Below, piece after piece: positions 7,489 through 16,336 of a stretch of 50,997 bases of DNA. Numbering within the stretch: position 1 is the stretch's first letter; each line of letters opens with the position of its first letter. This DNA is from an uncultured Kangiella sp. (GTDB lineage Bacteria > Pseudomonadota > Gammaproteobacteria > Enterobacterales > Kangiellaceae): NCBI GenBank assembly GCA_950096615.1, contig CATNCP010000019.1, positions 1 through 50,997 of the forward strand, given 5' to 3'. The translations under genes and the position numbers were made by a program. The notes below the pieces were generated by a model. It saw nothing but the letters and a program-made list of their open reading frames with translations. It had not been told where the DNA came from and made no database searches.

Positions 7489-8822
7489 ACTGATGGAGCC
7501 TCCTCGCTTGATGTGTCACTGTCCGTATTTTGAGAGCCCGTATCTTGAGAGCCTGCTTCTGGCTCATCCTTGCTACTGCCTGACTCTAACCACTGCTTAA
7601 CTTTTTGCTGCGAGATATCGCTGATTAACTGATAAGACTGAAGTGAAGCGGGAAGATCTAGCTCGACAGAGCTACTGAGTAATTCGTTAAGCTGAGTTAA
7701 ATAAGCCTGTGTGGTTGCTGGCTTTTGTTTGAAATACTGCTCGACCCATTGCTTAACGCTATTCAGGTTAGATTCGTATAGCGCTTGATTATTCTGTAAA
7801 GCAGCAAGCTGTGCTGTCTGTAAGTTGAGCAATATGTTTTCGCGCAACAAACGATCTTTTTGTGGGCTAATAAATGGCTGAGTCGATTCGTCGAATTGGT
7901 GCACCGTATAATATTTACTGGCTGCATGAGACATCGAGTTCTTAAAGTGCTGCCAGCTTGAGATATCGGTCTCCGAAGAAGCTTCCTGTGGCTCAGGCGA
8001 CTCACTAGCCAGTTGCACACTGGCTAGCTCTAATTGGCTAAGGTTATTCTTAAGTGTTTCAATCGAAATCGCTACGCCTTCAATATCAAGGTTTCCACTG
8101 CCTCGGACGGCGTTAATATCCTGGCTGATTGCCTGTCTGACCTTAGTCAAAGAGCCGTCGTTTAATTCGGACAATTGATTATCCGCAGCTTGTAGTAGCG
8201 CAATAATCGAAGCAGCATCATCTGTAAAGTTCAACTTATAGGATGCTTCTCGAATGAGGTATTCCGCTTCGTTAAACAGCCAGTCCTGTTGTTTATCAGA
8301 GTTTAAGGCTTGGAACTTGCGTTGTGTCGAACCTAATTGCTCTTGGAGCTGGTTAATATAACGCTGGTTTTGTTGAAGGTCTGATAACAGAGACCTGATT
8401 GAATCAGTTTGTTGAGAGATTTTTGATTCTAAGTTTTGTTGCTGTGTCGACATCTGCTGCTCAAGCTGGTCAATGCGATCAGCCTTATTCATGTTATCTT
8501 GGTAGTCTTGCCACTTTTGCCAGCCAAAAAAGACAGCATAAGCAATAGCGGCAATTAATATCAGGAAAATAAACCACTTGATTGGTTTCGAACCGGAGCC
8601 TTGACCTTTCTTAGAGTTTTTTGGTGGTGTCGGTTGTTCAGAAGGAGACTTACTGTCGCCATCAAGCGTCGGCTCATCAAATACTGAATCGGCAGCAGCT
8701 TGTTCATCGTGTGATGAAGCTGTCTCCGTAGTGTCTTTACTAGAAGAGTCTTCGTGGGTCAGTTGAGACTGTTCCTCTGGGCGAGGATCTTGAGATTCTG
8801 TGTTGTTTTCCTTGTTGCTCAT
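7485..8822 (-). CDS. hemX: HemX-family membrane protein (uroporphyrinogen-III C-methyltransferase-like)
   Basis: A 445-residue single-pass protein. Residues 1-75 are acidic, Ser/Glu/Gln-rich and disordered; one membrane helix lies at about 82-101 (KWFIFLILIAAIAYAVFFGW). A long coiled coil follows (IDQLEQQMSTQQQN onward), then the HemX core with WLFNEAEYLIREA. The C-terminal 30 residues are again low-complexity Ser/Asp/Glu. Though often annotated as a methyltransferase, the HemX core has no recognisable SAM-binding motif, so its role in the haem operon remains structural or regulatory. It lies between hemD (66-nt gap) and hemY (4-nt overlap). Confidence 0.9.
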   Translation of the reverse strand: MSNKENNTESQDPRPEEQSQLTHEDSSSKDTTETASSHDEQAAADSVFDEPTLDGDSKSPSEQPTPPKNSKKGQGSGSKPIKWFIFLILIAAIAYAVFFGWQKWQDYQDNMNKADRIDQLEQQMSTQQQNLESKISQQTDSIRSLLSDLQQNQRYINQLQEQLGSTQRKFQALNSDKQQDWLFNEAEYLIREASYKLNFTDDAASIIALLQAADNQLSELNDGSLTKVRQAISQDINAVRGSGNLDIEGVAISIETLKNNLSQLELASVQLASESPEPQEASSETDISSWQHFKNSMSHAASKYYTVHQFDESTQPFISPQKDRLLRENILLNLQTAQLAALQNNQALYESNLNSVKQWVEQYFKQKPATTQAYLTQLNELLSSSVELDLPASLQSYQLISDISQQKVKQWLESGSSKDEPEAGSQDTGSQNTDSDTSSEEAPSV

Positions 8823-8888
8823 CAGTGCCTTCTCTAGTTATGAATTCAAGTGTTTTATTGAGATATCGCTTTGTTCAATATTATGGTC

Positions 8889-9632
8889 TTAACTTACGTC
8901 ATTTCGCCATAAAATGCAGCTTTTAACCAGTTCGTCATTTGAAGCATTGCTTGCAGTATAACAATTTGTAAAGCCAAATTGTTGAGCGATTTCGCTGATT
9001 CTTTGGCTGCCTGAAATTATGCTGCAAGCCTTTCGTTGAGAACTTTCGCTGACTTGATTAGCGACTAACTCCATGAGTTGTCCGCTAGTGACCACGATAG
9101 CGGATGATTCAGTCATCCGAGGTAATTGCTGTCCTGTGGCTTGCCGTTGATAGACGGGCAAAATAGTCAGCTGTTGTGCCGAGAAGTAATCTTGCAATAG
9201 TTTACGTCCTTGGTTGCCACGAATGAGCAGCGTGGACTTGTTTTGCCGCTGGTGTTGCTCTAGAAGAGCAATCATACCTTCGCTGTTGGGCGTGGGAGGA
9301 GTGAGTACTACAAAATTAAGTTGTTGCAGGGAGTCCGCAGTGGCATCGCCTACCGCAATAATGGTTTTTGACTGACTTAGCTGCAAAAGGGAGGACATTT
9401 GCTGGCTGGTGAAACCGTCGAAACAGAAATTTACCGCTTGGCGACTGACAAAAATCCATGTGTCAGCTTGCTCCAAGGCAGAAAGTCTTTGCTCACTACT
9501 GAAGCTAGCGTCCGGCTCAAAGCATATGAGAGGGCTGTGAGTACTAACAATGCCGTTATGTTCGAGTTCACCGCATAGCTCTTCACCATAGGGTGAGGGG
9601 CGAGTGACGATAACGTGTAATTGAGTACTCAC
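8889..9632 (-). CDS. hemD: Uroporphyrinogen-III synthase
   Basis: HemD closes hydroxymethylbilane to uroporphyrinogen III in the cytoplasm, the step after HemC. The 247-residue length is typical. Sequence is poorly conserved in this family, but the signs fit: an N-terminal VIVTRPSPYGEELC strand-helix, a DTWIFVSRQAVNF segment, a mid-protein IIAVGDATADSL motif and LLIRGNQGRKLL, followed by an IVVTSGQLM segment in the second lobe. The start is GTG at 9632, with AAGAG about 4 nt upstream and 17 nt after the hemC stop. It belongs to the algZ-algR-hemC-hemD-hemX-hemY minus-strand array. Confidence 0.92.
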   Translation of the reverse strand: MSTQLHVIVTRPSPYGEELCGELEHNGIVSTHSPLICFEPDASFSSEQRLSALEQADTWIFVSRQAVNFCFDGFTSQQMSSLLQLSQSKTIIAVGDATADSLQQLNFVVLTPPTPNSEGMIALLEQHQRQNKSTLLIRGNQGRKLLQDYFSAQQLTILPVYQRQATGQQLPRMTESSAIVVTSGQLMELVANQVSESSQRKACSIISGSQRISEIAQQFGFTNCYTASNASNDELVKSCILWRNDVS

Positions 9633-9649
9633 AAACTCTTGTCCTGTTA

Positions 9650-10579
9650 TTAGTGGTCAGTGCCCAGTGCTTCTATCATTTCTTTTGCGCCTTGAGCCAG
9701 CAACGAATCTGCAGCAGTTTTGCCGATAGCCTCGGCGTCTGCAAGGTTGCCTTCAGCTTTCGCTTCGATCATCTGGTTGTCGATGCCACCGACCAGAGCT
9801 CTCAAGGATAGTGTTTGGTCATTGATCGTAGAGAAAGCAGCGATAGGAACGGAACAGCTGGCTTGAAGCGTCTGCGTAATAACGCGTTCGGCTTTTACGC
9901 GGTAAGCCGTATGGTCGTCTTGTAACGGCGCTAACAACTCATCCAGCTCAGGACTGTTGGTGCGAGCTTCGATGCCGACGGCTCCCTGGCCCGGTGCCGG
10001 CAATAATTGTTCTGGCTCAAAACGGCTAGCGATACGATCCGCAAGCTTCAAACGAATTAACCCAGCAGAAGCAAGAATAATGGCGTCGTACTGCTCCATG
10101 TCTAATTTAGAGAGTCGAGTGCCAACATTGCCGCGTAAATCTGTAATGTGGAGATCGGGGCGTAAAGCCAATATTTGCATTTTACGACGAAGGCTTGAAG
10201 TGCCCACGGTCGCGCCAACGGGCAGATCGTCTATGCTGTGGTAGTTATTAGAGACGAAAGCGTCGCTGGGGTCTTCGCGTTCGCAAATCACCTTTAACTC
10301 CAGACCTTCTGGAAATTTATAGGGCACGTCTTTCATGGAGTGAACAGCGATATCGGCGCGATTGTCGAGCATGGCTTGTTCCAGCTCTTTAACGAACAAA
10401 CCTTTGCCGCCAATTTTACTCAGAGGTGTCCCTAGAATTTTGTCGCCTTTAGTGGTCATCGGAACCAGTTCTACCGTTAATTCAGGGTGAATAGATTCAA
10501 GGCGTTGCTGGATATACTCTGCTTGCCAAAGAGCTAGTGGGCTTTGGCGCGTTGCGATTCTAATGGTTGAAATGCTCAT
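9650..10579 (-). CDS. hemC: Hydroxymethylbilane synthase (porphobilinogen deaminase)
   Basis: HemC polymerises four porphobilinogens into hydroxymethylbilane. The 309 residues show the family hallmarks: [18 protein letters not shown] at the N-terminus, [18 protein letters not shown], the AVHSMKDVP segment with the catalytic Asp, [29 protein letters not shown], and [12 protein letters not shown] with the Cys that carries the dipyrromethane cofactor. The 94-nt gap to algR contains a 7-bp inverted repeat (ACTGACT 10608-10614 / AGTCAGT 10648-10654), so hemC may also have its own promoter there. HemD follows after 17 nt. Confidence 0.97.
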   Translation of the reverse strand: MSISTIRIATRQSPLALWQAEYIQQRLESIHPELTVELVPMTTKGDKILGTPLSKIGGKGLFVKELEQAMLDNRADIAVHSMKDVPYKFPEGLELKVICEREDPSDAFVSNNYHSIDDLPVGATVGTSSLRRKMQILALRPDLHITDLRGNVGTRLSKLDMEQYDAIILASAGLIRLKLADRIASRFEPEQLLPAPGQGAVGIEARTNSPELDELLAPLQDDHTAYRVKAERVITQTLQASCSVPIAAFSTINDQTLSLRALVGGIDNQMIEAKAEGNLADAEAIGKTAADSLLAQGAKEMIEALGTDH

Positions 10580-10673
10580 AAATTATGGTCTGTTAGTGTG
10601 GACCAAGACTGACTACAGAAATTTGTTGCAAGTTTAGCATAAATTCCAGTCAGTTAGCCTAGTTTTAACGACT

Positions 10674-11372
10674 TTAGTCGCTAGAAGATTGTAAAAACTG
10701 TCGAGCGTCAGCTTGGTGGCGGCGGCTGATAATTGGCTTGATCGAGCAGTCTCTCAATAAAGCGACACACTGGCCATCGTCTTGCTCAATACCGTAAAAG
10801 TGCCTGCGATTCACCAAGGTCGAGCGGTGGATGCGAAGAAAAAACTGCGGAAAACGTGTTTCTAAGTCCTTAAGACTCTCACCACTGAGCAGGGTTTTAT
10901 CATGCAGGTGAATTTCGATGTATTTTTGATCGGAGTGTAACAGTAAAATGTTCTTCAATAGAATCTTACGCACCGTGTCACGCTCGCGCACAGTGATGAA
11001 TTCATCTTTTACTTGGGGCTTTATCAGTTTGGATAATGCTTTATTAAGACGTTCTTTACGGATGGGCTTCAGCAAATAATCGACGGCATTAACATCAAAC
11101 GCCTCTAAAGCATATTGATCGTAAGCGGTGGTGAAGATAATTTTTAAATGAGGAAAATCTTTGCTGAGAATGTGTGCTAGCTCGACCCCATTCATGACGG
11201 GCATGGAGATATCTAAAAAAACCAAGTCCGGTTGTTGTCGCTGAATGAGCTCCAAAGCTTCTTCACCATTGCTGGCTTCGGCCATTACTTCAAGCTCAGC
11301 GTAATCGTCTAGCAGGCGGCGGATCCGCTGGCGAGCAGGTTGTTCATCATCAACTATGATCGTTTTCAGCAT
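10674..11372 (-). CDS. algR: LytTR-family response regulator, AlgR type
   Basis: A 232-residue response regulator. The receiver domain (1-120) has the acidic pair in IIVDDE, phospho-acceptor D54 in VFLDISMPVMNG, a conserved Thr in FTTAYD and the Lys of LLKPIRKERL. A LytTR DNA-binding domain follows (about 135-230: LLHSDQKYIEIHL, FLRIHRSTLVNRRHF, IKPIISRRH). It sits between its probable histidine kinase and hemC, the same algZ-algR-hemC-hemD order as in Pseudomonas, where AlgR controls alginate, type IV pili and virulence traits. The name rests on this order and the domain pair; the targets here are unknown. Confidence 0.85.
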   Translation of the reverse strand: MLKTIIVDDEQPARQRIRRLLDDYAELEVMAEASNGEEALELIQRQQPDLVFLDISMPVMNGVELAHILSKDFPHLKIIFTTAYDQYALEAFDVNAVDYLLKPIRKERLNKALSKLIKPQVKDEFITVRERDTVRKILLKNILLLHSDQKYIEIHLHDKTLLSGESLKDLETRFPQFFLRIHRSTLVNRRHFYGIEQDDGQCVALLRDCSIKPIISRRHQADARQFLQSSSD

Positions 11373-11416
11373 GGTGCTAAGCTCTCCAATCTTTCATCAC
11401 AGCTCCCCAATCTTCA

Positions 11417-12454
11417 TCACAACTGTTTTGGTATCTTAACAATACAATAGAACTGGCTTTGAGCCTGATGATACGTAAGCTGTGCCTTATTTCCATATAA
11501 CACTTCAAGTCTTTGACGGATATTTTTCAAAGCCATTGAATTGCCTTTGTGATGCTCAACGTCAGCTGGAGGCATTGGGTTGGTAATCTCAAGCTGAATA
11601 TATTTTTGGTAACTGACGCCTTTGATGCGAATGGTGCCGCCTTGAGGGTGCTTTTGGATACCATGGTACACCGCATTTTCAAGTAAAGGCTGCAGTAGCA
11701 GTGGCGGTACTAAAAGATTCTCGGCAATATGATTAACCTGCCACTCGACGGCTAAGCGGTCGCCTAATCGCTGGCTCTCAAGGCTGAGGTATTGTTGGCA
11801 TAACTGCTTTTCGTCAGAGAACGGAATTAAGACATCGGAGCGTTGCATACTCGCACGGAAAATATCGGCCATGTCCAAAATCATCTGCTCTGTCTTTTCA
11901 GGATCGACGGCTGCGAGATTCGCTAAAGTATTGAGGCTGTTGAAAAGAAAGTGTGGCCTAATGCGCGACTGTAAAGCTTGGACTCTCGCCTCAGCTTCTG
12001 ACTGTATGCGGCGAACGCTGTCTTCACGTAAATAAAAGTAGCGGAAAAAAACACCGCTGACGATGAAGGCGATAATTAAATTGCGCAATAAAAACCACAA
12101 CGAAGGCTCTTGGCTTAAATAAAAGCTAATCAGTAAGCTAAAGCAAAGCGTCACGAATAAAATAATGGTGATGGCGAGACCAGAAAAGCGCTTTAACGAC
12201 AACTGCGATAAAATTTTTACTGGCAGATAACGTCGTAATAGACAAAGAAGGCCAAGGCTGGTTAGCGAGACCCACAGTACAAAAAAGGAGTGCAGACTAA
12301 GGTTATACCAGAAACTGGTATGCCACTCGGGAGTAACCAGGCTAAGCAATAATGCTAGTAGAATACTGGCGATAACTGTCAGATACACCGTTGCTGCCTG
12401 ACAAAAGTCGGGGAGCTGGCTTGAATTGGTCGGCATGTCTTGTTCATCACTCAT
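11417..12454 (-). CDS. algZ: Membrane histidine kinase, AlgZ/LytS (His_kinase) type
   Basis: A 345-residue sensor with four hydrophobic segments within residues 20-140, no separate periplasmic sensor domain, and a short coiled linker. The phosphorylation box LQSRIRPHFLFNSLNTLAN carries H168, and the ATP-binding part shows LLLQPLLENAVYHGI (N box) and KNIRQRL; the GxGxG box is reduced, as usual for the LytS/AlgZ class. It would phosphorylate the response regulator encoded 44 nt downstream. It diverges from a c-di-GMP phosphodiesterase gene across a 189-nt region, so the two may share control. The ligand is unknown. Confidence 0.85.
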   Translation of the reverse strand: MSDEQDMPTNSSQLPDFCQAATVYLTVIASILLALLLSLVTPEWHTSFWYNLSLHSFFVLWVSLTSLGLLCLLRRYLPVKILSQLSLKRFSGLAITIILFVTLCFSLLISFYLSQEPSLWFLLRNLIIAFIVSGVFFRYFYLREDSVRRIQSEAEARVQALQSRIRPHFLFNSLNTLANLAAVDPEKTEQMILDMADIFRASMQRSDVLIPFSDEKQLCQQYLSLESQRLGDRLAVEWQVNHIAENLLVPPLLLQPLLENAVYHGIQKHPQGGTIRIKGVSYQKYIQLEITNPMPPADVEHHKGNSMALKNIRQRLEVLYGNKAQLTYHQAQSQFYCIVKIPKQL

Positions 12455-12643
12455 GCCACTAATAGTCGCTTAAAACGCTCAGAAAATCCATAGTAGAGCA
12501 TTACAAATCTTAAATAACTTGTTGAAAATAAGCGTATTTTAAACATGAGAAACTTGTAAATAGTTAAGGTTAGCTCTAGTATGGTCTTGGTAGTAGTAAT
12601 TTCTTAGCTGAAGGTTGCTACTCAGTTGCCAATGGAGGTCAGA

Positions 12644-14308
12644 ATGGAAGCTCCAAAGTTTTTAGACTGGGTAGAGCGGCATAAAATAATAATTCGCCGC
12701 TTGATGATTCCAATACTCTTAACATCGGCTGCGCTTGTCTATCTGCTGGTTTTTCTAACCGGCGGCATTAAGTATGTCTATTCACATTCCATGTATATCC
12801 CTATTTTGCTTGCAGGATTCGTCTTCGGAATCAAAGGCGGTATCGTTATGGCGATCATTGCAGGTATTGTTCTTGGGCCTTTTATGCCGATCAATGTAGC
12901 AACTGGGGAGATGCAAAAGACAGCAAATTGGCTTTATCGAATGGGCTTTTTTGTGCTGATAGGTTCGGTAAGCGGTTTTGCAAGCGATAGCGTGATTAAG
13001 TATATGAAGCGGTTGCGTTGGTTATCAAACTATAACCCGACGACCATGTTACCTAACCGAAATGCGCTATTTAATGACTTAAAACGTTTCGAAAAAGAAA
13101 GTTATGCTGGCGATAACATCATCCTTGCTGTGGTGGCGATTGATAATATTCTTGAGCTAAAGTCGGTGTTTGGATTTGGTGTTATTGATGATGCGACCCG
13201 CCAAATGGCGCGTCGGCTGGCGCTCAATGGTGGTGATGATATCTACCATACCGACTCGGCGCAGTTGGCCATCGTGCTGGATAAAGATCCTGAAACCAAT
13301 CAAAAGTTTTTAGATAGCTTGAGCGTTTTGCTCAAGGAAGCGGTGACTTATAACGATATTTCTGTGCATGTTGAAACACGGGTTGGTTATGTCGAGTTCA
13401 AAACAATTGAGTTAGAGCCACAAGTATATCTTCATCGAGCGGAAGCCGCGCTTGCGCTGGTTAGAGAGCGAGCCATGGAGATGACGGCATTTAATCCTAA
13501 AATCGTGACCCAGACTGAAGAAAATTTGTCCATCTTGGGAGAATTGCAAACGGCGATTAAAACCAAGCAGTTGTGTTTGTACTATCAGCCACAAGTGGAC
13601 TTAAGAACGGGGGATATTCGTAGTGTTGAAGCGTTGTTACGCTGGCAGCACCCGCAGAGAGGGTTGTTGACGCCGGGAGTCTTTATTGCACGTGCCGAGC
13701 AAAGTACTTTAATCCAAACCATTACCGAGTTTGCTCTGCGCGAAGCCATAGAACAACACAAACAGTGGAAGCTTCAGGGCGTTGAAATACCTGTCTCAGT
13801 CAACATTTCAACGCGAAACCTTCTGCATCCGAACTTCACGGACCGCGTGATTGCTCTGCTGGATGAGTATCAGATTGATGGTCGCTGGATAGAGCTTGAG
13901 GTCACAGAGAGCGCTATTGTGGTGGATATGGAGCAGGCCATTGATGAGCTGGTGCGTCTAGCAGAAGCAAACTTTAGTATTTCCATTGATGACTTTGGAA
14001 CGGGGTACTCTTCGTTACAATACTTACATCGATTGCCCGTTTCGCTGATCAAAATTGATCAATCGTTCATTAAACGTCTTCCTGATGATAAAGGCGCTGT
14101 CTACATTGTCGATGCCGCGGTGACGTTAGCGCAAAAGATGGGCATAAAAACTATAGCTGAAGGTGTCGAGACGCAAGAAGTTTATGATTACTTAAAACAC
14201 ACTGACTGCGATATGGCGCAAGGTTATTTTATTTCAAAGCCCATACCGCAAGACCGGTTCAGTCGTTGGTTCCTGAACCAAAATGGTGTTTACGCGCACT
14301 TGGCATAA
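12644..14308 (+). CDS. Membrane GGDEF(degenerate)-EAL protein, probable c-di-GMP phosphodiesterase
   Basis: The ATG at 12644 is chosen over an upstream in-frame TTG (12626) because GGAGG lies 5 nt before it, giving 554 residues. The N-terminus has four or so membrane helices within about residues 20-115. A GGDEF-like domain follows that keeps the LPNRNAL motif, but the signature loop reads HTDSAQLA, so cyclase activity is not expected. The EAL domain is complete: EALLRW at about 327, NIST, ELEVTESAI, DDFGTGYSSL at about 448, KIDQSFI, AEGVET and QGYFISKPI. It should hydrolyse c-di-GMP at the inner membrane and so promote motility or dispersal. It diverges from algZ. Confidence 0.9.
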   Translation: MEAPKFLDWVERHKIIIRRLMIPILLTSAALVYLLVFLTGGIKYVYSHSMYIPILLAGFVFGIKGGIVMAIIAGIVLGPFMPINVATGEMQKTANWLYRMGFFVLIGSVSGFASDSVIKYMKRLRWLSNYNPTTMLPNRNALFNDLKRFEKESYAGDNIILAVVAIDNILELKSVFGFGVIDDATRQMARRLALNGGDDIYHTDSAQLAIVLDKDPETNQKFLDSLSVLLKEAVTYNDISVHVETRVGYVEFKTIELEPQVYLHRAEAALALVRERAMEMTAFNPKIVTQTEENLSILGELQTAIKTKQLCLYYQPQVDLRTGDIRSVEALLRWQHPQRGLLTPGVFIARAEQSTLIQTITEFALREAIEQHKQWKLQGVEIPVSVNISTRNLLHPNFTDRVIALLDEYQIDGRWIELEVTESAIVVDMEQAIDELVRLAEANFSISIDDFGTGYSSLQYLHRLPVSLIKIDQSFIKRLPDDKGAVYIVDAAVTLAQKMGIKTIAEGVETQEVYDYLKHTDCDMAQGYFISKPIPQDRFSRWFLNQNGVYAHLA

Positions 14309-14418
14309 TGTAACCTCCCTACAAAAGAAATACGGCTTTGCATAAAGTTGGTGAGTCCTACGGGGTAAAGAAATTAAAGTCTGATGCTCCGCATTGGTCG
14401 TATAACGGGAGATAAATA

Positions 14419-14946
14419 TTGAAATTATTATTGTTGACGTTAATTGTATTCCTCGCATCGTGTAAAACAACGGATACAGCTGTTGCTGGCAGTAGCAATG
14501 AGTCAGAAGCGCTCGGTTGGTATCATGGTAGTTGTGTTGCTTCGCAAAAAGAGCTGACTCCCCAAGACGACATCATTCTTGTGGGCAAAGCTCAACAATT
14601 GATAAAGGTTAGCGTAGTAGGCTATGGGACGGCAGAGACTTGTGCTGCGTTGATGGAAGGTCGGGCTGATGTTAATCGAGCAGAGGGTAACCATTTTTAT
14701 GACGTTATATCGAAAGAGCAGTCTATTTCAGCTGAAGAGTTAGGCGTAGTAGTGATGCAGAGCTCTTTAGGTAAACAAAAACAACTAGATATTAATAGTA
14801 ATGAGTTAAAGGATGTTGTTGATTACTGTACGACTTCGGAAGGCGTGCGGTTTTATATGTGGGATGAAGAAAAGGGTAGGGAACATTCGTTTTGGCAGAG
14901 TTACTACTATTTAGGCTACGATGTGGAAGCCGATTGTGAATTTTGA
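14419..14946 (+). CDS. Predicted lipoprotein of unknown function
   Basis: The start is TTG at 14419, with GGGAG about 6 nt upstream; the product is 175 residues. The signal peptide ends in the lipobox FLASC, so Cys15 is the predicted lipidation site, and Lys at +2 is compatible with outer-membrane sorting. The mature region is short on known motifs: WYHGSCVASQKEL, a VSVVGYGTAETCAAL segment, and a final SFWQSYYYLGYDVEADCEF. Four further Cys could form two disulfides. It lies 110 nt after the EAL gene on the same strand and may be cotranscribed with it, but no functional link can be shown. Confidence 0.7.
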   Translation: MKLLLLTLIVFLASCKTTDTAVAGSSNESEALGWYHGSCVASQKELTPQDDIILVGKAQQLIKVSVVGYGTAETCAALMEGRADVNRAEGNHFYDVISKEQSISAEELGVVVMQSSLGKQKQLDINSNELKDVVDYCTTSEGVRFYMWDEEKGREHSFWQSYYYLGYDVEADCEF

Positions 14947-14947
14947 C

Positions 14948-14980
14948 ATCTATGACCGGTAGTAACTACTGGTCATAGAT
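14948..14980. terminator. Long hairpin between convergent genes, probable bidirectional terminator
   Basis: ATCTATGACCGGTAGT (14948-14963) and ACTACTGGTCATAGAT (14965-14980) are complementary at 15 of 16 positions. It begins one nt after the lipoprotein stop and ends 15 nt before the esterase stop on the other strand. U-tracts on either side are weak, so termination efficiency is uncertain. Confidence 0.55.
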
Positions 14981-14995
14981 ATTTAAGTAAGATTT

Positions 14996-15676
14996 TTAGC
15001 CCAAGACTTTATTCAAAAACTGCCCCAATGCTTGAATTTCTTCTAAGCAGACGGCGTGAGCCATGGGGTAATCCTGCCAACTGACTTTAAAGCCATTGTC
15101 GTCTAGCACTTTGGCGCTGTATTGGCCTCGCTGCATAGGGACGACAGGATCTTGCGAGCCATGCGCCATAAACACAGGAGTGTCTATATTCGCGTTTTCT
15201 TTTTCATCAGCTAAAGCGTCCGGCATTGTAAGGTAAGTCGATAATGCAACAATGCCAGCAAGCTTTTGATCAAAGCGAGTGGCTAAGTGAAGAGCAATAG
15301 CACCACCTTGTGAGAAACCAGCTAAAACGATTTTGTCACTCGGAACCCCTGACTCAATTTCTGAGTCTATGATCTTTTTGACGAGCTCAGAAGACTGTCG
15401 TACTCCTTCTTTATCTTCGCGATTAGCCAAGTCAGCGTCGCGAATATCATACCAAGCACGCATTTCGTAGCCGCCATTAATAGTGACAGGCATAACGGGG
15501 GCGTGTGGGAAAATAAATTTAACGCCCAGCTCAGGTGGTAATTTTAGTTCAGGTACAATAGGTTCGAAATCATGGCCATCAGCGCCAAGGCCGTGCAACC
15601 AGATTACAGTAGCTTTTGGTTCGCTGCTCGGGTTGACGGAAACGCACGGCAATAATTCTGAGTTGTTGTCGCTCAT
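14996..15676 (-). CDS. Carboxylesterase/phospholipase-type alpha/beta hydrolase
   Basis: A 226-residue cytosolic hydrolase of the carboxylesterase/acyl-protein thioesterase family (LYPLA-like, EstB-like). Motifs: IWLHGLGADGHDFEP (oxyanion-hole loop), IFPHAP, RAWYDIR, the nucleophile elbow GFSQGGAIAL with the catalytic Ser, HGSQDPVVP with the catalytic Asp, and MAHAVCLEE with the catalytic His. It probably hydrolyses short acyl or lysophospholipid esters; the natural substrate is not known. It lies 31 nt downstream of cyaY on the same strand and is likely cotranscribed with it. Confidence 0.9.
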   Translation of the reverse strand: MSDNNSELLPCVSVNPSSEPKATVIWLHGLGADGHDFEPIVPELKLPPELGVKFIFPHAPVMPVTINGGYEMRAWYDIRDADLANREDKEGVRQSSELVKKIIDSEIESGVPSDKIVLAGFSQGGAIALHLATRFDQKLAGIVALSTYLTMPDALADEKENANIDTPVFMAHGSQDPVVPMQRGQYSAKVLDDNGFKVSWQDYPMAHAVCLEEIQALGQFLNKVLG

Positions 15677-15707
15677 AGTAATCCTAATAATTATTGGTTG
15701 TATGGAA

Positions 15708-16043
15708 TTAGTAGCTTAAAGACAGGGATACGGCTTCGCCGGCCTGCTGACTTAATACTCGGTCAAGAAGGGCTTCAAGCGACTCTTGGTCTTTGTCGGT
15801 TTGCCATTGCCCGTTATTCCAGTCTAAATGATAGCCACCGTCTTTTGCCGCTAGCCATAATTGTTTGAGTGGTGTTTGACGGTTTATGATGACTTTTGTC
15901 CCATTCTCGAGAGTAATGGTCAAAATTCCACCACTGGTTTCATAGTCAATATCCAACTCATCAAGCTCATCCAAAGCCTCTTCTATGGCGATGATGGTGT
16001 CATCCATCTTGTCGTTGAATTCAGTTTCAGTCAGAGTGGTCAT
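15708..16043 (-). CDS. cyaY: CyaY, bacterial frataxin
   Basis: A 111-residue frataxin homologue, an iron-binding regulator of Fe-S cluster assembly that interacts with IscS. It shows the acidic N-terminal helix (DDTIIAIEEALDELDEL) used for iron binding, the beta-sheet core with ILTITLENGTKVIINRQ, the conserved LKQLWLAAKDGGYHLDW and a C-terminal LEALLDRVL helix. It sits divergent from lptM-dapF across 125 nt, as in the enterobacterial cyaY-yifL-dapF arrangement, and precedes an esterase gene on its own strand. Confidence 0.95.
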   Translation of the reverse strand: MTTLTETEFNDKMDDTIIAIEEALDELDELDIDYETSGGILTITLENGTKVIINRQTPLKQLWLAAKDGGYHLDWNNGQWQTDKDQESLEALLDRVLSQQAGEAVSLSLSY

Positions 16044-16168
16044 AGTGCGAACTCGTTGATTCTTTGATGGTTGAATATTGTGCCAGATGTGAGGTTGATT
16101 GCAATCACGCTTGCAGTCAAAACCAAGCTATTGCAAGATAAGACTTATTTTCTTAAAAAAAGATTACG

Positions 16169-16336
16169 ATGACGATAAAACGTTTACGGCAGCTGGGGAT
16201 GATGAGCTTGGCCGTGCTGGTTTTGGCTGCTTGTGGGCAGAAAGGACCTTTATTCATGCCCGAGGAAGAGCCAGAAAAACAGTCAGAAAATCAAGAGGTT
16301 GAAGAAGATCAGGAAGCTAAAGGGGAGGATCAATGA
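16169..16336 (+). CDS. lptM: LptM (YifL-type) small lipoprotein
   Basis: A 55-residue lipoprotein encoded just before dapF. The product begins MTIKRLRQLGMMSLAVLVL and has the lipobox LAAC with Cys22 followed by GQKGPLFMP, the family signature. The acidic tail (EEEPEKQSENQEVEEDQE) is probably disordered. In E. coli LptM (YifL) binds the LptDE translocon and aids its oxidative maturation at the outer membrane; the same role is inferred here. Its TGA at 16334-16336 overlaps the dapF ATG at 16333 (ATGA), indicating coupled translation. The order lptM-dapF next to cyaY matches other Gammaproteobacteria. Confidence 0.9.
   Translation: MTIKRLRQLGMMSLAVLVLAACGQKGPLFMPEEEPEKQSENQEVEEDQEAKGEDQ

Noticed and set aside
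16097-16137. Three TTGCA copies and a GATTGCAATC palindrome between cyaY and lptM, considered as an operator array
   Set aside because: The spacings (12 and 20 nt) do not match a regular helical phase and the motif is short enough to occur by chance.
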